Assembly: GCA_902766045.1 (NCBI GenBank)
Contig: CACXCA010000004.1
Span: 1-64,000, forward strand
Source of the DNA: an uncultured Bacteroidales bacterium
Lineage (GTDB): Bacteria > Bacteroidota > Bacteroidia > Bacteroidales > Paludibacteraceae
Length of the DNA stretch: 64,000 bases
Direction of reading: 5' to 3'
Shown: positions 40,989 to 49,652 of the stretch, one piece after another
Layout of the letters: the number at the start of each line of letters is the position of its first letter
Position numbering within the stretch: position 1 is the first letter of the stretch
Translations under genes and position numbers: made by a program
Notes under the pieces: model-generated
What the model saw: the letters and a program-made list of their open reading frames with translations, nothing else
Databases searched by the model: none
Told to the model about the DNA's origin: nothing

Positions 40989-42620
40989 ATGAGAAGAAAA
41001 GTCATCCTTTATACCATTGCATTTATGTTATTACCAACGCTTGGTTGGTCTCAATTCCATGATGCAAACATCCAGAAGTTTGGTTTTGTTTCATACATGA
41101 TTGATCATTATTATGTTGACACAACCAACATGAACAAACTAACAGAAACGGCTATCAAAAGCATGCTTTCTAGTCTCGACCCCCACTCTTCCTATATATC
41201 AAAGGAGAACTTGAAACGTGAAAACGAACCTTTGGAAGGCAGTTTCGAAGGTGTGGGTGTTGTATTCCAAATGATGGAAGACACCTTATTGGTCATTCAA
41301 ACCATATCGGGTGGTCCTTCCGAGAAAGTGGGCATCATGGCAGGCGACCGATTCATCTATGTCAACGACACAACCATTGCCGGTGTGAAAATGCAGAACA
41401 TAGATATTCAAAAGAGAATCCGTGGACCTAAAGGTACTGTCGTTAATATCAAAGTATTACGTCGTGGTGTAAAAGAACTGATAGACTTCAACATCACCCG
41501 TGACAAAATACCTTTGTACAGCGTAGATGCATCTTATATGATCGACAAAAAGACTGGTTACATAAAGATTGACCGTTTTTCTAGTACAACGGTTGAAGAA
41601 TTCAACAAAGCTCTTTCTAAATTGAAAGCACAGAAAATGAAAAACCTAATCATCGACCTTCAAGACAATGGCGGTGGATTCATGTCTGCAGCAATCAATA
41701 TCATCGATAATTTCCTTGACAAAGGAAATCTAATCGTTTACCAAGAAGGTAGAGCACAACCTCGTGACGAATACAAAGCTACTGGTGATGCCAATAATTT
41801 CGATGGAAAAATCGTCATCTTAGTTGACGAAGGTTCTGCTTCTGCTAGTGAAATTGTCACTGGTGCCATACAAGATTGGGATCGTGGTGTCGTAGTAGGT
41901 CGTCGCACATTCGGTAAAGGCTTAGTTCAGAAAATGCTTGATCTTCCTGATGGTTCTCAAATCAGACTAACGACAGCTCGTTATTATACACCTTCGGGTC
42001 GTTGCATCCAACGTCCATACAAGGATAACATCAAAGAATATCGTAACGATATCATTGAACGTTATAATCATGGCGAATTGATGCACGAAGACAGCATATC
42101 ATTCCCTGACTCTCTAAAATACAACACATTAAAACTAAAAAGAACCGTTTATGGAGGTGGTGGAATCATGCCAGACATCTTTGTGCCATTGGATACACTC
42201 AAATACACTAAATATCATCGTAATTTAGTTGCTAAAGGTGCTTTCAATACATTCATCATGAAATACTTGGAAAAGAACCGCAGTCAATTAGAAGCGAAAT
42301 ATCCTACCAATAATCAAAGCGAGAAAATTAAGAACGCTTCATTCCAAAAATTCCTTTCTGAATTTGAAATCACAGATGCGGACATTGACCAACTTGTTGA
42401 AATTGGACAAAAAGAGAAAGTAGAATTAGACAAGGAGCAATTGGAGAAGTCAAAAGCGCTTATGAAGAAACAGATAAAAGCAAATATTGCAAGAGACATC
42501 TGGACTTCTAATGAATATTTCCAGATCATGAATACTGAAAATGATATTTACAACAAAGCATTAGAGATTCTATCATCTGACAAATCGTATGAAGATGCAC
42601 TTCATAAAAAGAAGAAATAA
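40989..42620 (+). CDS. S41 family C-terminal processing peptidase (Ctp/Prc-like)
   Basis: A periplasmic serine protease with a Ser-Lys dyad. The 543-residue protein has a signal peptide (to about residue 21, GWSQ), an N-terminal helical region, a PDZ domain (about 75-165: EGVGVVFQMMEDTLLVIQTI, then AGDRFIYVNDT), and the S41 core with catalytic Ser in DEGSASASE and Lys in RTFGKGLVQ. A Lys- and Glu-rich C-terminal region (about 430-543) follows. It begins 11 bp after the asnA terminator. Confidence 0.93.
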   Translation: MRRKVILYTIAFMLLPTLGWSQFHDANIQKFGFVSYMIDHYYVDTTNMNKLTETAIKSMLSSLDPHSSYISKENLKRENEPLEGSFEGVGVVFQMMEDTLLVIQTISGGPSEKVGIMAGDRFIYVNDTTIAGVKMQNIDIQKRIRGPKGTVVNIKVLRRGVKELIDFNITRDKIPLYSVDASYMIDKKTGYIKIDRFSSTTVEEFNKALSKLKAQKMKNLIIDLQDNGGGFMSAAINIIDNFLDKGNLIVYQEGRAQPRDEYKATGDANNFDGKIVILVDEGSASASEIVTGAIQDWDRGVVVGRRTFGKGLVQKMLDLPDGSQIRLTTARYYTPSGRCIQRPYKDNIKEYRNDIIERYNHGELMHEDSISFPDSLKYNTLKLKRTVYGGGGIMPDIFVPLDTLKYTKYHRNLVAKGAFNTFIMKYLEKNRSQLEAKYPTNNQSEKIKNASFQKFLSEFEITDADIDQLVEIGQKEKVELDKEQLEKSKALMKKQIKANIARDIWTSNEYFQIMNTENDIYNKALEILSSDKSYEDALHKKKK

Positions 42621-42660
42621 GCAAACGCTTATTCTTCCGTAACAGATGATTCTAATACAA

Positions 42661-42716
42661 GAGGGGTGTGCCAAGATGCAGAGATTAATTCTCTCTCATT
42701 TTATGGCGCACTCCTT
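42661..42716. terminator. large hairpin between convergent genes
   Basis: Outer arms GGGTGTGCCA and TGGCGCACTCC pair with one G-T, and inside them AGAGA/TCTCT form a second stem. Located between the Ctp gene and the convergent permease gene. No long T run, so function as a terminator is likely but unproven. Confidence 0.5.
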
Positions 42717-42751
42717 TCCTATTAAATAAAAATTGAACTAACCTCTATACC

Positions 42752-43786
42752 TTATATAAACATTCTTTTCTTCCCTACCAAGACCCATATTATCACAGGG
42801 ATTCCCAGTACGGCTGTAACAGCATTTAAAGGTAACACATACCCGTTAGAAGGCAACTGACAAATTATATCACATAGCAACATCATATTTCCTCCCAACA
42901 ACAATGTACAAGGTATCACTTTGGAATGTTTGGATGTATTCATAATCATCCTGGCAATATGAGGAACGGCAATTCCAACGAAACCGACCGGTCCCGTAAA
43001 AGCAGTTGTAACGCCTGTCAGAACAACGGTTGCCACCATAATCAGCACTCTGCATCGAAACACAGAAACACCCATTGTTGAAGCATAATCATCCCCCAAC
43101 AACATCAGATCCAATTGTTTTCGTACAAACCAAACCACAATCAATCCTGCCAAGACAAGAGGTGTCATCACGAGCAACTGATTGCGTCCAATCATAGACA
43201 AGGAGCCCAATGTCCAGTTTATAAACAACTTTACCGAATCAGGATCACTAATATTCTGCAACACACTGATGACTGCACTAGCAAGAGTACCTAACATCAT
43301 ACCGACAATCAACAATGTAACCGACTCCTTAATCCGAAAAGACACCAATAAAATAATAAGAAATAGCGACAAGGCCCCCAACATAGCAAATAACACGACA
43401 CCCCATTGCATCCAGAACCCCACCAAAGTGATTCCTAGCACAGACAAAAGCAATAAAAAAATGGCTGCGCCCAATGTCGCACCCGAGCTGATACCCAGCA
43501 CATACGGACCTGCCAAAGGATTACGAAAAGAGGTCTGCATCAACAGACCAGAAACAGACAAGGAGACCCCCACCAAAACAGCAGCAAAGGCTTTAGGCAG
43601 ACGGACCTCATAAAAGATCTTCGCATAAACAGTTGAATCTCCTCTTGCAATATTAAAAAATTCATTCATCGGTATATCAACACTACCCCATCGAAGATCC
43701 AACAAGAAAACGATAACCATCAACACTGTCAATACAGCATAGATGAACCCAGAACTATCACCTCTTTTACTTCCCAACATAATCAC
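42752..43786 (-). CDS. FecCD/BtuC-family ABC transporter permease
   Basis: This 344-residue inner-membrane protein belongs to the iron-siderophore/cobalamin permease family. Signature blocks are VRLPKAFAAVLVGVSLSVSG (about 62-80), FRNPLAGPYVLGISSGATLGA (about 89-110) and FVGIAVPHIARM near residue 270, the contact site for the ATPase. About 9-10 membrane segments are present. It overlaps the binding-protein gene by 4 bp. No ATPase gene follows: the next gene is convergent. The substrate, heme, siderophore or cobalamin, cannot be told from sequence. Confidence 0.93.
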   Translation of the reverse strand: MIMLGSKRGDSSGFIYAVLTVLMVIVFLLDLRWGSVDIPMNEFFNIARGDSTVYAKIFYEVRLPKAFAAVLVGVSLSVSGLLMQTSFRNPLAGPYVLGISSGATLGAAIFLLLLSVLGITLVGFWMQWGVVLFAMLGALSLFLIILLVSFRIKESVTLLIVGMMLGTLASAVISVLQNISDPDSVKLFINWTLGSLSMIGRNQLLVMTPLVLAGLIVVWFVRKQLDLMLLGDDYASTMGVSVFRCRVLIMVATVVLTGVTTAFTGPVGFVGIAVPHIARMIMNTSKHSKVIPCTLLLGGNMMLLCDIICQLPSNGYVLPLNAVTAVLGIPVIIWVLVGKKRMFI

Positions 43787-44913
43787 CTCACTTTATCTAA
43801 ATAAACCGATTCATACCCAGGCATCAAATGCGGGTGTAAAACAGAGACAACATCGGCAAGTACAACATCAGGATGCGCCACCGCCGATTCATAAAAGTCA
43901 GTCACATACACATTAGAGCGTTGCTTCGATCTCTTATTAAAATGATAGATATTACCTGTTTGATAAGATTTGAGAACCGAAAGACGAGAATCTATATTCA
44001 TCAGATATTTTGTCTGACAATTCATCCAAACATCCACATTTTGATAATGGGTCATCAACCACTCCAATCCACAGGTGACAGTCGAAACCATCGAATCAGC
44101 CAAACAGAAATAAGCATTCGCATCTTGATAGATTGAAGACATATATCCTTTTCCTCCCGTCAGATACCACGTATCGCCGAACGCTCCCGCAGCAAATAAC
44201 GATGGACGCACACTATCAGTTGCTGCCAGGCTCTTCCACTTTAAATAGTTTTTTTCAATATCCAGAAACAAAGAATCGCCCATTTCTAATTTGTCAAATA
44301 AAACAGCAAAGGCTTTGATCCACTCAGCTCTACCCAATGCATCCGGCTCATTCCACTCCTGACAGACCAACACAGGCCAATCATGAATCGGTATCTTCTC
44401 ACGTTCATCAGACACAAACATTAATTCAGGAGAAACCAACAATAGTTTTTCCATATCAACATTAAAACCATCTCCCATCTCAACCACATCATTCTTCTGA
44501 ATAATTGAAAGAGTAGAATCCGAATAAATATATTCCTCATTAAACATACCACGCAAAGCAGACAAGCAACCTAACATACGAATGAACTCTAAATGAGTAG
44601 AAGAACTTAATGTAATCCGTGACAAAGGAATCTCCAATACAGGCACTGAATGCACCTTCAGCTTCTTGTCTTTTCTCACCAAACAAAAATTATCGACAGA
44701 TGAATTTGCTGAATCCGAGTTCATCACACGAAGGAGATAACCAGTACTATCAGGCAAAGAATAAAGTGAAAACTTTCGAGAATATTTCAAATCGATTTCA
44801 GTTGCACACTTTATGAGCGAATCAATATTCTGTTCTTTGTTTTTCTCTTCTTTATGACTTGCACACGAAGCAACGAAGAAAAAACCTACAATGAGTATAA
44901 AAAATTGTTTCAT
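43783..44913 (-). CDS. ABC transporter substrate-binding lipoprotein (BtuF/FecB-like)
   Basis: This 376-residue protein has a lipoprotein signal with lipobox VASC (Cys at residue 17) and the helical-backbone binding-protein layout: VEMGDGFNVDMEKLLLVSPELMFV in the first lobe, then PVLVCQEWNEPDALGRAEWIK, then a second lobe with MTHYQNVDVWMN. It would hand a metal complex or corrinoid to the overlapping permease. A minus-strand -7 box lies 19 bp before the ATG. Divergent from a TetR regulator. Confidence 0.88.
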   Translation of the reverse strand: MKQFFILIVGFFFVASCASHKEEKNKEQNIDSLIKCATEIDLKYSRKFSLYSLPDSTGYLLRVMNSDSANSSVDNFCLVRKDKKLKVHSVPVLEIPLSRITLSSSTHLEFIRMLGCLSALRGMFNEEYIYSDSTLSIIQKNDVVEMGDGFNVDMEKLLLVSPELMFVSDEREKIPIHDWPVLVCQEWNEPDALGRAEWIKAFAVLFDKLEMGDSLFLDIEKNYLKWKSLAATDSVRPSLFAAGAFGDTWYLTGGKGYMSSIYQDANAYFCLADSMVSTVTCGLEWLMTHYQNVDVWMNCQTKYLMNIDSRLSVLKSYQTGNIYHFNKRSKQRSNVYVTDFYESAVAHPDVVLADVVSVLHPHLMPGYESVYLDKVR

Positions 44914-44932
44914 CTGTAAAAATATAATAACA

Positions 44933-44940
44933 CAAAATTA
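44933..44940 (-). promoter_or_regulatory. -7 box for the ABC transporter genes
   Basis: The minus strand reads TAATTTTG, matching TAnnTTTG, 19 bp before the binding-protein ATG. Confidence 0.5.
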
Positions 44941-44981
44941 TAAAAATTCATAATAAGATTTTTCTTTCCATTATTTTAACT

Positions 44982-44989
44982 TATTTTTG
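44982..44989 (+). promoter_or_regulatory. -7 box for the TetR gene
   Basis: TATTTTTG matches TAnnTTTG, 29 bp before the ATG at 45019. Confidence 0.55.
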
Positions 44990-45018
44990 CATAATAAAAA
45001 TCTATAACCGATAAAGTG

Positions 45019-45621
45019 ATGGGTACAACCAAAACAAGAGCAATATTTATAGACGTAGCACGTAAACTGTTCGCTGAAAAGGGAATGGAGAATACTACTA
45101 TGAATGATATAGCATCCAAAGCGAACAAAGGTAGGCGCACACTTTATACATACTTCAAAAGCAAGGATGATATCTATTATGCTGTGATTGAGAGCGAATT
45201 GTTTCAGTTAGCTCATAAATTACAAGCAGAGATGCAAAAGAACATGAATCCTGCCGAGAAACTCATAAACTACATCTATGTCCGAATGGACATCTTTCAC
45301 GAAGCAGTGATGCGAAACGGTAACCTTCGTGCAAGTTTCTTCCGTAACATTCATGTCGTTGAAAAAAGCCGACACAGACTAGATATCACCGAAATGAAAA
45401 TGCTAGAGTCCATTCTAATTGACGGAAATCAACAGGGATATTTCAACGTAAAAAACCCTAAATTGGCGGCTATGATCATTCAATGTTCCCTTAAAGGATG
45501 CGAAGTCCCATTCATTCGTGGAGACCTCAGACCTTTCTCATACCCAGAGAACAGGAAACACATTACCGATTTTATATTAAGTGGAATGTTGGAGTGTACC
45601 GACATGAGCAATAAAAAATAA
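45019..45621 (+). CDS. TetR/AcrR-family transcriptional regulator
   Basis: This 200-residue protein has the TetR N-terminal helix-turn-helix (AIFIDVARKLFAEKGMENTTMNDIASKANKGRRTLYTYFKSK, about residues 8-50; shown in part) and a helical ligand-binding domain. I chose ATG 45019; a GTG one codon earlier is in frame. It is divergent from the ABC transporter genes across a 105-bp region with two promoter boxes, so it may regulate them, though adjacency is the only evidence. Confidence 0.9.
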   Translation: MGTTKTRAIFIDVARKLFAEKGMENTTMNDIASKANKGRRTLYTYFKSKDDIYYAVIESELFQLAHKLQAEMQKNMNPAEKLINYIYVRMDIFHEAVMRNGNLRASFFRNIHVVEKSRHRLDITEMKMLESILIDGNQQGYFNVKNPKLAAMIIQCSLKGCEVPFIRGDLRPFSYPENRKHITDFILSGMLECTDMSNKK

Positions 45622-45710
45622 TGTATAAACCATTATTGAAAAACAAAAAAATTAATAGTCAGCGAATTACAAATATTTCACTGCATACACGATATTTTTT
45701 CGCAAATGTG

Positions 45711-45742
45711 TTTGTATTTTAAAAAATAAAGTGATACCTTTG
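45711..45742 (+). promoter_or_regulatory. promoter of tRNA-Arg (-33 TTTG and -7 TACCTTTG)
   Basis: TTTG at 45711-45714 and TACCTTTG at 45735-45742 with a 20-bp spacer. This is the cleanest two-part Bacteroidetes promoter in the window. Confidence 0.8.
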
Positions 45743-45773
45743 CATCGCATTTGAGAAACAAGCCAAGTGTTAC

Positions 45774-45847
45774 GGCCCCGTAGCTCAACTGTATAGAGCA
45801 TTTGACTACGGATCAAAAGGTTGTGGGTTAGAATCCCGCCGGGGTCA
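45774..45847 (+). tRNA. tRNA-Arg (anticodon ACG)
   Basis: Full cloverleaf of 74 nt: acceptor GGCCCCG / CGGGGTC, D arm GCTC...GAGC, anticodon arm TTTGA-CTACGGA-TCAAA with anticodon ACG, T arm GTGGG-TTAGAAT-CCCGC and discriminator A. CCA is not encoded. ACG, with inosine at position 34, reads CGU/CGC/CGA. It has its own promoter and terminator. Confidence 0.95.
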
Positions 45848-45849
45848 CT

Positions 45850-45884
45850 AAAGGAGAGAAACAATGTTTCCCTCCTTTTTTTAT
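45850..45884 (+). terminator. terminator after tRNA-Arg
   Basis: Stem AAGGAG-GAAAC / GTTTC-CTCCTT (with one bulge on each side) followed by seven T residues. Confidence 0.8.
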
Positions 45885-45955
45885 CACCATACACCTGATA
45901 GAAAAAAGACATTCAGATATTATACAAAAGCAAGGAAAATGTTTTTTCATTTACC

Positions 45956-45963
45956 TATATTTG
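45956..45963 (+). promoter_or_regulatory. -7 box for the large TPR gene
   Basis: TATATTTG matches TAnnTTTG, 74 bp before the ATG. Confidence 0.5.
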
Positions 45964-46037
45964 CAAAAAAAAGTTTTTATTCAAATAACATCGCATGAAG
46001 CACAAAAGCAACAGATGAAAAAATCATAAAAACGACC

Positions 46038-48179
46038 ATGACCAATAGAGATTTTGAAATACTATATAAAAATGTGTGCGTAGAAACGTGCAACAAAGAA
46101 TTAAATGCCGCATTTAATCATTTAAAAGAACTAATCACAGAAACCAATAATTCATTTTGGGAGGAGCAACGTGGCGAATTAGAAAACACATATTTAAATA
46201 TGCTAAAATATGCGACCGATGCCATCCAAGACCCCAATCAAGAATCCATCTATAAAAACATACAGATTCAATTGTTAGAGTTAGCCGATACCGTTCGGAA
46301 TCAATTCTTCACAAAGAACTCCAACAATATCGTATATCAACACAAAAGAACGTCTCCCCTTCTCCACTTCTCATGGCCTGAGACATTCAACATACAAGAA
46401 CACCATACACAACTGTTTCATGTACTATGGCTAACAGAGAAGTATGACAAAGAGTTCTCCAATCACATCAAAGATCTTTTAGCAGACCCTTCGATAGACG
46501 AAGGTTGCAAATGCACATACATAGCAGCAATCATGCTAGGATTGATTCGGACATTTGACGAAGAGAAATTTCATTTGTTACTAGATAAAATCGATGATCC
46601 TATAAAATCCATCAAACAACGGGCTCTCATCGGCATCATTTTTTGCACAAACATTCATTCAGCAAGAATCAACATCTACTCAAAACTGAGCAGTAGAATG
46701 CAATACATGTTTGACAATGAAGATATAGCAGAAAACTTACAAAAGACGATCATTCAAATTCTTCTCAGCAAAGAAACAGACAAAATCACAAAGAAGATGA
46801 ATGACACGCTTCCTGATTTAATAAAAAACAGTTCTTTAAAAGAGCTAAAGAAGAACAAAATAAACATAGAAGACCTCATCAACGAAGGGAATGAGATGTC
46901 CATCATAAATCCGAAATGGGACTCTATCATGGAAAACTCAGGCGTCTCCGATAAGATGATGGAATTATCCAATCTTCAAATGGAAGGAGGCGATATTTTC
47001 ATGAGCACATTCGCCTCACTAAAGAACTTTGCCTTCTTCAACACGATAGAGAACTGGTTTCTCCCTTTCTTCCACCAAACGATTGCCAAGAAATATGAAC
47101 TAAACGACTCTGATTTCGCTCAACAGCTGACGGGTCTATTAAACGAAAGCGTATTTCTTTGCAATTCAGACAAATATTCAATGATCTATTCCATTAATGA
47201 AATGCCCAATCAATACAAAGAGATGATCAAAAACACATTTCAAATGGAAAAAGATCAGTTGGGAGAACTTAAAAACGCCAATCTGCCAACCGCATATTCG
47301 GAGGAAAACAATATCGCACGAATGTACATTCAAGACTTGTTCAGATTCTACAATCTATATTTCTTCAAAAAAGATTTTAGCAATCCGTTCCTCTCCATAA
47401 AGAATTTCAATGATAATATACTGATACAAAACAATCCAAAATCAAAAGAGATCAAACTTGCCATCATTGATTTTTTCATAAAGAAGGAGTATTATCAACA
47501 GGCTATCCAACTGCTCACCACGTTATCAGAGAAGCAGCCGACACAAATCGATTATCTACAAAAAATTGCGTTCTGTTATCAACAACAAGGAGATTACGAC
47601 AACGCCATCACATATTATCAAAAAGCAGAAACATTACAATCTGGCACGTTATGGAATTTAAAGCGATTAGCTTATTGCCTTAAATGCAACAAGAAATACG
47701 AAGATAGCTTGTTCTATTATCAACAATGCGAGACATTGTCGCCCGATGATCTAAACATACAATCCAACATAGGCTATTGTCTGATCAACCTACAACGCTA
47801 CCAAGAGGCGCTAAAGATTTTCTTTAAAATCGAATACTTAGCACCAGAAAACAACAATGCTGCCAAAGCCATCGGATGGTGCTCATTTGTATGCAACAAA
47901 TTAGAGCAAGCCGAAAAATATTATTTAAAATCAGCAGAAGATAAAAGGAACGAAACAGACTGGATGAACATTGGTCACATACAACTATGTCTGAATAAAA
48001 AAGACGAAGCGATTCAATACTACAAAAAAGCATATTTAAAAATCGATTCTGACCCCAAAAAGTTCAGTCAATTATTCAACGAAGACAAAATATATTTAAC
48101 ACAAAACGGAATAGAAGAAAAGAACATTCCTTTATACAAGGACTATATACTATATAAAATATCACAAACAGAGGCGTAA
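46038..48179 (+). CDS. large tetratricopeptide-repeat protein
   Basis: This 713-residue protein has no signal peptide. The first ~460 residues are helical and unlike any family I recognise. The C-terminal part (about 480-690) holds at least five TPR units: YLQKIAFCYQQQGDYDNAI, LKRLAYCLKCNKKYEDSL, IQSNIGYCLINLQRYQEAL, AAKAIGWCSFVCNKLEQAE, WMNIGHIQLCLNKKDEAI. It is probably a cytoplasmic interaction protein. It stands alone between tRNA-Arg and the Nuo operon. Confidence 0.75.
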   Translation: MTNRDFEILYKNVCVETCNKELNAAFNHLKELITETNNSFWEEQRGELENTYLNMLKYATDAIQDPNQESIYKNIQIQLLELADTVRNQFFTKNSNNIVYQHKRTSPLLHFSWPETFNIQEHHTQLFHVLWLTEKYDKEFSNHIKDLLADPSIDEGCKCTYIAAIMLGLIRTFDEEKFHLLLDKIDDPIKSIKQRALIGIIFCTNIHSARINIYSKLSSRMQYMFDNEDIAENLQKTIIQILLSKETDKITKKMNDTLPDLIKNSSLKELKKNKINIEDLINEGNEMSIINPKWDSIMENSGVSDKMMELSNLQMEGGDIFMSTFASLKNFAFFNTIENWFLPFFHQTIAKKYELNDSDFAQQLTGLLNESVFLCNSDKYSMIYSINEMPNQYKEMIKNTFQMEKDQLGELKNANLPTAYSEENNIARMYIQDLFRFYNLYFFKKDFSNPFLSIKNFNDNILIQNNPKSKEIKLAIIDFFIKKEYYQQAIQLLTTLSEKQPTQIDYLQKIAFCYQQQGDYDNAITYYQKAETLQSGTLWNLKRLAYCLKCNKKYEDSLFYYQQCETLSPDDLNIQSNIGYCLINLQRYQEALKIFFKIEYLAPENNNAAKAIGWCSFVCNKLEQAEKYYLKSAEDKRNETDWMNIGHIQLCLNKKDEAIQYYKKAYLKIDSDPKKFSQLFNEDKIYLTQNGIEEKNIPLYKDYILYKISQTEA

Positions 48180-48444
48180 CAAAATGTCTTGTCATGAATA
48201 GACATCAATAAGAAGATCGCACATGAAATTTTGACGGGATAAATAGCCTGCAAACACGATTTTCCAGTCCAATTCATCTGCAGAAATATTCAAATTGACA
48301 AATTCAGAGGTGTTATAATATCATTTTGATACGATTAAGGTATATTTAAAAACAAAATCACGACCACAACAATCTAAATCTATAATTTTAACACAATTCA
48401 ACTTTCATATTGTCAAAAAAAATGTAAAATTTAAGAGTAAAATA
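48180..48444. other. AT-rich spacer before the nuo leader
   Basis: No gene seen. A weak hairpin ATGTCT/AGACAT at 48183-48204 just after the TPR gene lacks a T run. The rest is AT-rich. Confidence 0.35.
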
Positions 48445-48476
48445 TTTGGCTAAATGAAATAGATTTTCCAAATTTG
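48445..48476 (+). promoter_or_regulatory. promoter of the nuo leader
   Basis: TTTG at 48445-48448 and CAAATTTG at 48469-48476 (one mismatch from TAnnTTTG) with a 20-bp spacer, the same as in the tRNA promoter. Predicted start about 48482. Confidence 0.5.
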
Positions 48477-48524
48477 CGTAAGAATTTCAAAAAAATTGTT
48501 AAGGCTAAAAAATAAATTAATAAA

Positions 48525-48611
48525 ATGATGTCCAAATTACTCATTTGCAAACGATTGAAGAGCATAAAAGCCCTTACTTTCGTGTATCTTGTAAAGAGGA
48601 CATATATATAA
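48525..48611 (+). CDS. 28-residue putative leader peptide upstream of nuoA
   Basis: A short open frame starts at ATG 48525 (a second ATG follows at once) and ends TAA at 48609-48611. The product is basic and hydrophobic: MMSKLLICKRLKSIK... then ALTFVYLVKRTYI. It lies between a probable promoter and a strong terminator whose stem begins 9 bp after its stop codon, with nuoA beyond. This is the layout of an attenuator leader peptide, but no codon run (such as many identical regulatory codons) is evident. It may also be a chance frame within a small RNA. Confidence 0.4.
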   Translation: MMSKLLICKRLKSIKALTFVYLVKRTYI

Positions 48612-48620
48612 AAAGAGATT

Positions 48621-48657
48621 GGAAGCTGTATCAAAAGAGATACAGCTTCCATTTTTT
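48621..48657 (+). terminator. strong intrinsic terminator upstream of nuoA
   Basis: Perfect 12-bp stem GGAAGCTGTATC / GATACAGCTTCC (48621-48632, 48639-48650) with a 6-nt loop, then ATTTTTTG. TGTATC at 48583-48588 repeats part of the 5' arm and could pair with the 3' arm as a weak antiterminator. It lies 37 bp before nuoA. Confidence 0.85.
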
Positions 48658-48693
48658 GTTGGAAAACAATAATAACAAACAAATAAAATAGAA

Positions 48694-49044
48694 ATGAGTT
48701 CAGAGATTTTCATTGTTGCATTTGTCACTGCTATCATCATGGTAATAGCAGCAGTGGTGATTGGCAAATTATTAGCGCCAACATCGACCAATGCGCAAAA
48801 AGGAGAACCGTATGAGTGTGGTATTCCTACGAAGGGGACATCATGGATGCAGTTCAAAGTTGGTTACTATCTCTTTGCCATCCTATTCTTGATATTTGAC
48901 GTAGAAACAGTTTTACTGTTTCCATGGGCAAGCATCATGAAGTCATTAGGATCAATAGGATTAGTAAGCGTGCTGTTCTTCCTATTCATCCTCGTTCTCG
49001 GTTTAGCTTATGCATGGAAGAAAGGAGCGTTAGAATGGAAGTAA
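48694..49044 (+). CDS. nuoA: NADH-quinone oxidoreductase subunit A
   Basis: Membrane subunit of complex I, 116 residues with three membrane segments and the family block [34 protein letters not shown] (about 32-65; Cys36 region faces the quinone cavity). It opens a ten-gene nuo operon behind the leader with the terminator. Its 3' end overlaps the nuoB start by 10 bp. Confidence 0.95.
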   Translation: MSSEIFIVAFVTAIIMVIAAVVIGKLLAPTSTNAQKGEPYECGIPTKGTSWMQFKVGYYLFAILFLIFDVETVLLFPWASIMKSLGSIGLVSVLFFLFILVLGLAYAWKKGALEWK

Positions 49045-49649
49045 AAAACATCAAGGTAAAAAGCATGAAGCAAGAAGACTTCAATGATACTGAGTACTTA
49101 GAGCAGTATGTTGAAGAGCTTCGTAATAATGGTGTGGGAGTAAGCATAGGTGTTTTAGACGACTTCATAAATTGGAGCCGTTCTCATTCCGTATGGCCAC
49201 TCACCTTTGCAACTGCATGTTGCGGTATTGAATTCATGTGTGTAGGTGCAGCAAGAACAGACTTTGCTCGATTTGGATGGGAAGTAACAAGAAACTCACC
49301 TCGACAAGCTGACGTGATATTTGTAGCAGGAACCATTGTTCATAAAATGGCACCTGTATTAAAACGTCTGTATGATCAAATGGCAGAGCCTAAGTATGTG
49401 ATTGCAGTGGGTGGATGTGCCATCAGTGGTGGTCCGTTCAAAGACTCATATCATGTAGTTCAAGGTGTTGACAAGATCATACCTGTGGACGTATATGTAC
49501 CTGGCTGTCCTCCAAGACCAGATGCCATGCTATATGGCATGATGCAACTAGAAAGGAAAATCAAGGTGGAGAAGTTCTTCAAACTTCCTTGCAGAAAAAA
49601 AGAAAGTGAAGAGATAGTTCAAGAAAATAACCCATCAGAAATAAAGTAG
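49035..49649 (+). CDS. nuoB: NADH-quinone oxidoreductase subunit B
   Basis: Carries the terminal N2 iron-sulfur cluster of complex I. The 204-residue protein has the ligands in [11 protein letters not shown] (adjacent Cys pair), VGGCAISGG and [11 protein letters not shown] chose ATG 49035 because translation upstream in this frame only gives nuoA-overlapping sequence unlike NuoB. The polar C-terminal tail after about residue 178 is longer than in E. coli. Confidence 0.95.
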   Translation: MEVKNIKVKSMKQEDFNDTEYLEQYVEELRNNGVGVSIGVLDDFINWSRSHSVWPLTFATACCGIEFMCVGAARTDFARFGWEVTRNSPRQADVIFVAGTIVHKMAPVLKRLYDQMAEPKYVIAVGGCAISGGPFKDSYHVVQGVDKIIPVDVYVPGCPPRPDAMLYGMMQLERKIKVEKFFKLPCRKKESEEIVQENNPSEIK

Positions 49650-49652
49650 GAA

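Noticed and set aside
45667-45912. 81-codon open frame on the minus strand
   Set aside because: It overlaps the tRNA-Arg gene, its promoter and terminator; the translated sequence is an artefact of these.
48924-49034. N-terminal extension of NuoB (37 residues)
   Set aside because: It only translates nuoA in another frame and is unlike NuoB; ATG 49035 gives the normal N terminus.
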